This document shows positions 56,863-64,000 of a stretch of 64,000 nucleotides of DNA, one piece after another. The position numbers and the translations under genes are program-made. Origin of the DNA: Trifolium pratense (lineage: Eukaryota; Streptophyta; Magnoliopsida; Fabales; Fabaceae); NCBI RefSeq assembly GCF_020283565.1, contig NC_060062.1:29014251-29078250 (forward strand), read 5' to 3'. Below the pieces are notes generated by a model. The model was not told where the DNA came from. It searched no databases and saw only the letters and a list, made by a program, of their open reading frames with translations. Within the stretch, counting starts at the first letter, position 1, and each line of letters opens with the position of its first letter.

Positions 56863-59751
56863 TTATTTCTTGCTAAACCATGAAATCAAATTATTTTCAA
56901 GGAAGAAACAACCTCCAGAAGTGCTTTTTCTATCATCAGCACTACCTGTCCAATCAGCATCACAATAGCCTACTAGCATAGAACCTTCACCATGAGAATA
57001 CATCATACCATAATCACAAGTTCCACTTACATACTTGAGAATCCTCTTCACTTGAGTTAGATGGCTCATCTTTGGAGCAGCTTGATATCTAGCACAAACA
57101 CCAACTGCAAAAGCAATATCTGGCCTGCTTGCAGTGAGATATAGAAGACTTCCTATCATGCTTCTATACATGCTTTGATCCACATCTACACCTGCTTCAT
57201 CTTTAGTTAGTTTTAGATGTGTAGCTGCAGGAGTTCTTTTATGACTGGAGCTTTCCATACCAAATTTCTTGACAATGTTTTTGACATACTTACTCTGAGA
57301 GATAAAGATTGAGTCTTCCATCTGCTTAACTTGTAAACCAAGAAAGAAAGTTAACTCACCAACTAAACTCATCTCAAACTCTGAGTACATCTGCTGTATG
57401 AAGTGATGCACCATCTGGTCAGACATTCCTCCAAAAACTATGTCATCTACATAAATCTGAGCAATCATAAGCTTCTTTCCTTCTTCTTTTACAAAGAGAG
57501 TTTTATCATTCCCTCCCTTTCTGTAACCATTCTTGACAAGAAAGTCAGTAAGCCTTTCGTACCAAGCTCTAGGGGCTTGCTTCAAGCCATATAAAGCCTT
57601 TTTCAATTTGTACACATGATTTGGAAGATTAGGATCCACAAATCCTTTGGGTTGCTCCACATAGACTTCTTCATTTAAGTACCCATTCAGAAAGGCACTT
57701 TTCACATCCATTTGAAACAGTTTGAACTTTAGAATACAAGCAACTCCTAGTAGCAGCCTTATGGATTCAAGACGAGCAACAGGAGCAAATGTCTCATCAA
57801 AGTCTATTCCTTCAATCTGAGCATATCCTTGAGCAACAAGTCTGGCCTTGTTTCTAGTAATATTGCCCTTTTCATCAGACTTGTTCTTGAAGACCCACTT
57901 TGTACCAATCACATTAGCATTCTCTGGTCTAGGCACCAAATCCCAAACTTCATTCCTTTTGAACTGTCCCAACTCTTCTTGCATAACATTAATCCAATAT
58001 TCATCAGTCAAAGCTTCCTTCACATTTTTGGGTTCTACCTTTGACACAAAGCAAGAATTAGATATAACATCATTTGTCCTTCTAGTAGTTATTCCTTGAT
58101 CTGGATTTCCAATAATTAGATCTATAGGATGATTCTTCTGAATTCTGATTGAGGGACCTTTCTTTGGTGTTTTAGCTGGTTCTGGAATAGAGGCTTCAGT
58201 ATGTGATTCTGATTCTTTCATTTCCACAGTCTCAACACTTGGTAGGTCAAATGCTATAGCATCATCTGCCACATCTGTCGTCTTGTCTTCTGTTGAATCA
58301 TCTACCACCACATTAATAGATTCCATCATAGTTTTAGTTCTAGAGTTATACACTCTATAGGCTTTGCTATTTGTTGCATAACCTAAGAAGATTCCTTCCT
58401 CGCTCTTGGGATCCAACTTCCTTCTTGGCTCTCTATCTGCCAAGATGTAGCATTTGCTTCCAAACACATGGAAGTGCTTGATAGTAGGTTTCTTCCCTTT
58501 CCATAATTCATACAGAGTAGTAGTTGTATTCGACCTTAGTGTTACTCTGTTATGGATGTAACAAGCAGTACTCATGGCCTCTGCCCAAAACCTATAAGGA
58601 AGTTTCTTAGCGTATAACATCACCCTGGCTGATTCTTGTAATGCTCTATTTTTCCTTTCAGCAACACCATTTTGTTGAGGTGTTATGGGAGAAGAAAATT
58701 CATGAACAATTCCTTCAGATGCACAGAAATTTGAGAATTTTGAGTTTTCAAATTCCTTTCCATGGTCACTCCTAATCCTTAGAACAACATTGTCTTTTTC
58801 TTTTTGTAGTTGAGTACATAGATCTTTGAATACGTCAAAAGTTTCAGATTTTTCTCTAATGAAGCTTATCCATGTGTATCTTGAGAAATCATCAACCACA
58901 ACATAAGCGTACCTTTTTCCTCCTAGACTTTCAACCTGTATTGGACCCATGAAATCCATGTGTAGAAGTTCAAGGACTCTGGTTGTAGTCAGGTGCTGCA
59001 GCTTCTGGTGTGGCACTCTAGTCTGTTTACCTATCTGACAGTCACCACAGATATTGCCTTCCTCAATTTTGAGCTTTGGTATCCCTCTGATAGCTTCTTC
59101 TGATATGGCCTTTTTCATACTTCTTAGGTTCAGATGTCCCAATTTTTGGTGCCATAATTTTACTCCATTCTCTTTAGTTATGAGACAGGTGGATAAATTG
59201 GTTTCTTCTTGTGGTACCCAAAGGTAACAGTTGTCCTTTGATCTTGAACCTCTCATTACTAGATCACCTCTATCATCAGTGACTAAGCACTCAGATTGAG
59301 TGAAGTTGACCCTTATTCCTTGATCACATAGTTGGCTAATACTGATAAGATTTGCTGTCAACCCTTTCACAAGCAGCACATTGTCTAGTTTAGGTAAGTC
59401 TTTATTGATTAACTTTCCTATACCAACAATTTCCCCTTTTGCTCCATCACCAAATGTTACATAGCTGGTTGAGTAAGATTTTAGATCTGCCAGTATTTTG
59501 TCAGCACCAGTCATGTGCCTAGAGCACCCACTATCAAAGTACCAATCTTCTTTGGATGAGACTCTAAGTGAGGTATGAGCTATTAAACACACTTCATTAT
59601 TCTTTGGTATTGCCTCAGCATCTTCACTTTTAGACCTCCATTCTTTCTTTTGAACAGGTACAGGTCTTGGTTGATACTTTCTTTCAGGATATCCATACAG
59701 CTTATAACAGAATGATCTGATGTGACCTCTTCTACCACAATAGTGACATAC
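56863..59751 (-). pseudogene. Sirevirus protease-integrase-reverse transcriptase segment of pol
   Basis: An open frame of more than 900 codons; the longest frame begins at 59592, but the frame is open back to a TGA at 59754-59752. In order: a second zinc knuckle (CHYCGRRGHIRSFC), protease WYFDSGCSRHMTG, integrase zinc finger (HQKLGHLNLRSM ... CGDCQIGKQ) and DDE core (LHMDFMGPIQ ... RSDHGKEFEN ... PQQNGVAERKN), then reverse transcriptase (KARLVAQGYAQIEGIDFDETF, catalytic YVDDIVFGG) and the start of RNase H (GYCDADWTGSADDRKSTSGG). It ends at a premature TAA at 56865-56863. The catalytic residues are intact, so decay is slight. Confidence 0.93.
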
Positions 59752-60735
59752 TCAATGATGAGTTCTTCCTCTAGACCTGTTTCCCTGATGCTGCTTGGAA
59801 TGGGAGAACTTTTGCTTAAATACTTTTGCAGTCTGTGTACCTTTTGGCTGGGTATACATGAGATTGGGATCATATCCTTTAAGCTTGTTGACTTTCTCAT
59901 AGCTCAGACCAATGTGTCTAGGTTTTAACACATTTTTCTCCAGAATCTCTTCTAACCTTTCATCTGCTTTGTGAAGACCTTCTATGTGATTATCGTCTTT
60001 ATATAGCATATCAGAAAACTTTCTTAATCTTGAATTATCTGTGTTTAGTTTGTCTATCACATGTTTAGCTTCTTCAAGATCAGAAGTCAGATTATTTACC
60101 TTCTCCTGTAGTGCATTCATCTTTGATATGTTGTCATGCTTCTCTGTCTGAAGTTTGGAGATGGTTTCTTTTTGTTTCTCAAGGGTTCTGCACACTTCTT
60201 CACTTTTCAAGCATAGCTCTCTGTAGGAGTCAGCTAATTCATCATAGGTTAGTTCTTCTTCGCAGGAATCTGTTTCAGATGCACATATTCCAGTTAGAGC
60301 TGTAATCTGCTTAGCTGCTTCATTTCCTTCATTGTCTGACAATTCATCATCTGACCAGGAGGCAGTCAGGCTTTTCTTTTGGTTTTTCAAGTATGTGGGA
60401 CACTCTGCTCGTACATGACCATAGCCTTCACATTCATGGCACTGAATCCCTTTGTTTTGACTAGGCTTGTCATCAATCTTTGGCCTTCTAGGAATTCCTG
60501 AACCCTTTCTGGTATCTTGAGTAAAGCCTTTACCATTTGGTTTTGGCCTCCTGTCCATCTTCTTTAGAACTTTATTGAATTGTCTTCCAAGTAGAACAAT
60601 AGCTTCAGATATGCTCTCAGTGGAGTCTACATCAATATCCATCTCTTCTTCATCAGTATTAGACATAAAAACAATGCTTTTATTCTTCTTTTCTAACCTT
60701 TCATTGATTGATGTTTCATAGGTCTGTAGTGAGTG
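59752..60735 (-). pseudogene. Sirevirus gag C-terminal/nucleocapsid segment
   Basis: Open from the deletion junction near 60735 to a TGA at 59754-59752. Contains a CCHC knuckle (CHECEGYGHVRAEC), an acidic spacer and a long coiled-coil-like region (LEKQKETISKLQTEKHDNIS). The TGA probably replaces a Trp codon, since the frame continues on the other side as VCHYCGRRGH. Confidence 0.85.
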
Positions 60736-61291
60736 ATCTAAGAATCTTCCTTACTAGCTTTTCATCGTCTAGCTTTTCTCCTAGCATGTCAAAGTCATTG
60801 GCATATTCCATTACTGTCATATAGAAATCATGAACACTCTCATCTTCCTTCATTGAGAGATTCTCAAATTTTCTGGTTAACATCTGCAGTTTGGAGATTT
60901 TTACTTTGGCAGTCCCTTCATAGGTGGTTTTCAAAATATTCCAAGCCTTCTTTGCCTCAGTACACTTTTTGATTAGCTTGAACATATGTTGATCAACTCC
61001 ATTGAACAGGGCATTCAAGGCTTTAGAATTTCTGAGAGCTGATGTATCCTCTGCAGTAGTCCAGGTTTCTTCTGGTTTTAATTCCTCTGTATCAGCTCCA
61101 TTAGCATCCTTTATCTTGGGATGATCCCATCCTGTTAGTATGGCTTTCCAAGTCCTACTATCAATTGATTTTAGGAAAGCTATCATACGTGGCTTCCAAT
61201 TGTCATAGTTGGTACCAGTCAGCAAGGGTGGCCTGCTCACAATTCCTCCGTCCTTGTCCATATTTCCAGAAATATCTTCCCTGGAGCTCAC
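60716..61291 (-). pseudogene. Sirevirus gag N-terminal segment
   Basis: Starts MSSREDISGNMDKDGGIVS and contains the UBN2/gag words LLTGTNYDNWKPRM, EAKKAWNILKTTYEGT and HDFYMTVMEYANDFD. It ends abruptly after KILRSL, where family members continue for some 40 residues before SLQTYE. Here LQTYETSINERLEKKNK follows immediately in another frame, so an internal deletion with frameshift has occurred near 60728-60740 (TCACTCAC at the junction). Confidence 0.88.
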
Positions 61292-61312
61292 CCAAAACAG
61301 AACAGGGTGCCT

Positions 61313-61324
61313 GCTCTGATACCA
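61313..61324 (-). other. Primer binding site of the Sirevirus (initiator tRNA-Met)
   Basis: The reverse strand reads TGGTATCAGAGC two bases after the 5' LTR (right-hand copy). Confidence 0.95.
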
Positions 61325-61326
61325 AT

Positions 61327-62376
61327 TGAAATTCCTGGCACGTAGTGGACAAGTGCTATAACAGATGTTACAGCAGTTGTCTGTATCTCACAGCAGACAA
61401 AACAGAGTGAAACGAACAGAGTAATAAAGTGCAGAATGATAAAGAACACAGTAGGTTTGTTAACCCAGTTCAGTGTAAACACACCTAATCTGGGGGATAC
61501 CAATCCAGGAAGGAAATCCACTATCAGTAGTATTAATTCAGAGCTAAACTCCCCCGTTTACAACTCCTCACTTAATCACTACCCAATGCAACTTCTACCT
61601 AGGAACTCCTAGATATGAGACCCCTCTCACTTCCTCTCAATCACACAACCTGTGATTTAAACTCAGTAACAAACCAATTATGAAGTCACCCTTCAAGACA
61701 CAAACGATCACAACCCGTACTTAAAAGCTTAAGGTTGAATCTTTAATCGTACCTAACCTCCTTGCTTAAAAGCTTCGGAGTAAGTACACAACTTACAACT
61801 TAAACACAGTCCTAAGCTTGCATCAATGTGACACAAGAAAGGCTCACAATTAAAAACACTCGAATAGCTAAAACTCACACTTTGTAAAGTACTCTTTGGA
61901 ATTCGTGAGTTATACGTTGTTCAAGCCTATGTATTTATAATCTTCAATAATCTTGTTTCTTCAAGATAAATCTTCAGAATTGTTTGATCTAATCTTTATT
62001 GACAGCTCGCAAGATTTGTTGGAAAAATAAATCTTCAACAAACTCTTCAATCCCAAAAATATATTTTTGAAAAAAGATTTACTCCAAAAAATATATTTCT
62101 TCAATAAAAAGATTTGAAACAAAAATATTGAAATATATTTTTGTAACAAATAAAACAAACCGCCTTCTTAGTATCTTTTCGTAACAAACGCGTTTTGGCT
62201 TACTGGATAAGAACTATCATATTTGTAGATCAAATCTTCACTAGATATGCAAACGTAATTATAGCGCATTCTGTTTTCCTGGGGACACATGCTGTACAGG
62301 CATTCTGCAGCATTTAGGTACAACAGTTGGCTTATGATGTTTTTGCAAAATTGTAGCCAATCTTCAAAACCCAACA
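61327..62376 (-). repeat. 5' LTR of the Sirevirus, 1050 bp
   Basis: Right-hand copy; identical length to the left LTR. Ends match TG...CA on the reverse strand. Confidence 0.95.
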
Positions 62377-62381
62377 TAAAT

Positions 62382-63301
62382 GATTCATGAATGCATTTAG
62401 GGTAACATTTAACACATTCAACTACTAAATTAATGCATTTAGGACATATGTGTACTTAAGTTTTCCTATCATCCCTAGGCCGGACTTGTGAGATTGACGT
62501 CTGAGGATTTTATTGTAGGACATGAGCCCTCAAAGTTGCTTCAAGTAAAGTGGTCAAACATGAGAGAGTGTGTGCTAACAATCAACATGCCTTTATTATA
62601 CCATTGCTTTTGACACGTTTGGTTTCCTAAGCAGCAGATGCTGTGAATATTTTGAAAAGAGTTCAAAAAGTCATGCATAACAATGTGGTGTCACCTAAAT
62701 CTCTAGATGTTGTATTTTAAAGAATTAATTTTGCCATTTAAAAAAAATTAGCGGCACAATTCGTTACTCGTTATGTATATATATATTTAAACAATAGATC
62801 TACACCTAGTAGATGTCCAGGTTGTCATATTAAGGCACTACACTGACACATATTGCCATGCATTTCTGACAGAATGACACTTCACCACCTAGTCATGTTT
62901 TTATCAAAATTCTATCAGTCGGTGGTTAATGGAACTATGCTAATTTTCTTTTCCAAAAAACCTTTTTTTTCTCTCACTTTTTCCAACTTAGCTTCACTAT
63001 TAATCTCCTTTTCTCTATAAAGCTGCTATAACCTTACATCACTGCATCATCCCTTCAATCTTCAAACCTTTTAAAAAGATTTCTCAAATAAATTATTAAA
63101 CTCTGTGGTTCCTTTTGTAGTTAGTGGCATTGCATGTGATCAGGAATCACTTGGCTTAACTTTATAATCTAATAATCATTACCAACCATATATCTTAAAC
63201 TCCTTTATAATATCACTTATACTTCTCTATTTTCCTGTATAATCCTTCTTCATTTCTTTTCCAAAATTAGAATTCTCTAATTTGATATTTCATACACCAA
63301 A
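62382..63301. other. Intergenic and upstream region of the HIPP gene
   Basis: 62640-62780 contains a diverged copy of the unrecognised coding-like segment of 46460-46669. The last few hundred bases before 63302 should hold the promoter; no TATA box was fixed with confidence. Confidence 0.45.
62640..62780 (+). pseudogene. Second copy of unrecognised coding-like segment
   Basis: The forward strand reads ILKRVQKVMHNNVVSPKSLD, VVF, stop, RINFAI, stop, KKLAAQFV, aligning with 46460-46669 on the reverse strand. Two stops show it is dead. Family unknown. Confidence 0.45.
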
Positions 63302-64000
63302 ATGGGTGAGGAAGCAAAACAGGTAACATAACTTTCTGTTCCCATTTTGCTTTCTGAAATTCTTTTTGATATTTTCCTCATTTAGGTGAGTTATAATAGA
63401 GTCTGTATTAATTTGTTTTCGAGGTTTCAGCTCAGTGAAAAGAGTTTGACCTTTTAATCATAGTATTAAAATGTGGTTTGGTCGAAATTGCAGTTAAGAT
63501 ATCGTTGCAGAGTAATAATTTTGCTCCAACTGCAGTTGCAGACCACAATTTAAAACCATACTTACAATTTTAAGGGACAAAATTTGAATTCTCTCGAGCA
63601 CAATTGTAACATGGTCATTAGGAGGAGATCCTCACCATCTAATTTTTTGTAGTATTTTGAACTGTACAGTACAAAAATGAAATGAGTTGTTGAGATGCCA
63701 TTGAAAGTAAATTGCACCGGAGAGGATCTCCTCTTGGTTATTAATGAGTCTACATTAGTTTTGTTGTGGTACTTAATTTTATTTTTTGTTATTTTTTTCA
63801 TTGAGTATAGGAACAAGCAAAGGTTGAGGAAAAACAAGAGGAAAAAAAGGAAGAAAAGGTTGAGGAAAAGCCAGCAGAGGAGGAAAAGAAAGAGGAAAAG
63901 TCAGCAGAAGAAGAGAAAAAAGAAGAGCCTAAACCACCATCACCATGTGTACTTTTTGTGGACTTGCATTGTGTAGGATGTGCAAAGAAGATTCAAAGAT
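63302..64000 (+). CDS. Heavy-metal-associated (HIPP-type) protein, 5' part, cut by the window end
   Basis: Exon 1 (63302-63322) encodes MGEEAKQ and ends at CAG|GTAACA. Exon 2 starts at 63811 after TATAG and stays open to the window end. It encodes a Glu/Lys-rich stretch (EEKPAEEEKKEEKSAEEEKK) and then PCVLFVDLHCVGCAKKIQR, the start of an HMA domain with the metal-binding CxxC (Cys-Val-Gly-Cys). HIPP proteins bind metal ions through such domains and usually end in a prenylated CaaX box, which lies outside the window. The acidic-basic N-terminal run followed by HMA resembles HIPPs with two HMA domains. The out-of-frame Lys/Arg-rich reading of the same DNA is an artefact. Confidence 0.88.

Larger units (their letters stand above)
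53605..62376 (-). mobile_element. Ty1/copia LTR retrotransposon, Sirevirus (SIRE/Maximus) type
   Basis: Two 1050-bp LTRs (reverse strand TGTTGGG...GAATTTCA) with about 11 substitutions between them, a 5-bp duplication TAAAT (53600-53604 and 62377-62381), a PBS to initiator tRNA-Met next to the right LTR, gag-pol in the order PR-INT-RT-RH, an extra envelope-like ORF after pol, and several AGGGGGAG polypurine motifs before the left (3') LTR. The last two traits are typical of Sireviruses. Gag-pol is interrupted, so the element is not autonomous. It landed against the target duplication of MITE copy C. Confidence 0.95.

Noticed and set aside
59583..59900. Separate 105-codon reverse-strand frame in the Sirevirus
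   Set aside because: It is an out-of-frame shadow; the gag-pol frame is open through this stretch apart from the TGA at 59754-59752.
63695..63976. 93-codon Lys/Arg-rich frame near the window end
   Set aside because: It is the out-of-frame reading of HIPP exon 2; the true frame gives Glu/Lys repeats followed by an HMA domain.

Overview
The window is plant nuclear DNA, most likely from a papilionoid legume close to Medicago. The grounds are: AT-rich sequence with long (TA)n tracts, spliced genes with short exons and AT-rich introns, tRNA-derived SINEs, a Tekay-type Ty3 element, a Sirevirus (SIRE/Maximus-type Ty1 element), and CACTA, hAT, Mutator-type and Stowaway transposons. This is inferred from sequence style and recognised families; no database was searched.

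Host genes. (1) 2898-6945 (+): a five-exon, 589-residue NAC transcription factor with a C-terminal membrane anchor (NTL class). Intron 4 carries a 679-bp hAT-like insertion. (2) 11356-13772 (-): a complete three-exon cytosolic class I fructose-bisphosphate aldolase of 358 residues. (3) 16585-17951 (+): three tandem copies of an unrecognised small two-exon gene with one membrane segment; copy 1 is broken, copies 2 and 3 are open. (4) 63302-64000 (+): the start of a heavy-metal-associated (HIPP-type) protein, cut by the window end. No tRNA or rRNA gene was found.

Mobile DNA dominates the rest. The 5' part (1-10 kb) holds a decayed Ty3 reverse transcriptase fragment cut by a hAT element, SINEs, and a set of very short A-tailed insertions flanked by duplications. 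From 15 to 28 kb there are two more hAT-type elements, a Helitron 3' end, RNase H remnants of non-LTR elements and long (TA)n tracts. From 29.3 to 43.3 kb there is a three-level nest: a Stowaway MITE was split by a young, intact Tekay chromovirus (intact 1460-codon polyprotein, LTRs differing at about 4 sites in 2.2 kb). The 3' LTR of that element was in turn split by a 4651-bp CACTA element. The CACTA element has captured pieces of host genes: a POLTERGEIST-like PP2C fragment, an LRR receptor-kinase N-terminal fragment and at least two further exon-like segments.

From 43.3 to 53.6 kb the sequence is mostly repeats: three members of one Mutator-type MITE family with perfect 9-bp target duplications, several SINEs and degraded Stowaway elements. 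From 53605 to 62376 lies a complete-ended Sirevirus on the minus strand, with 1050-bp LTRs about 1% diverged. Its gag-pol is broken by one deletion/frameshift and two nonsense codons. It has a degenerate envelope-like extra ORF and four AGGGGGAG polypurine motifs.

The host genes are unrelated to each other; the only clear functional linkage is within each transposon. Splice sites and boundaries were read by eye from GT-AG signals, frame continuity and target-site duplications.
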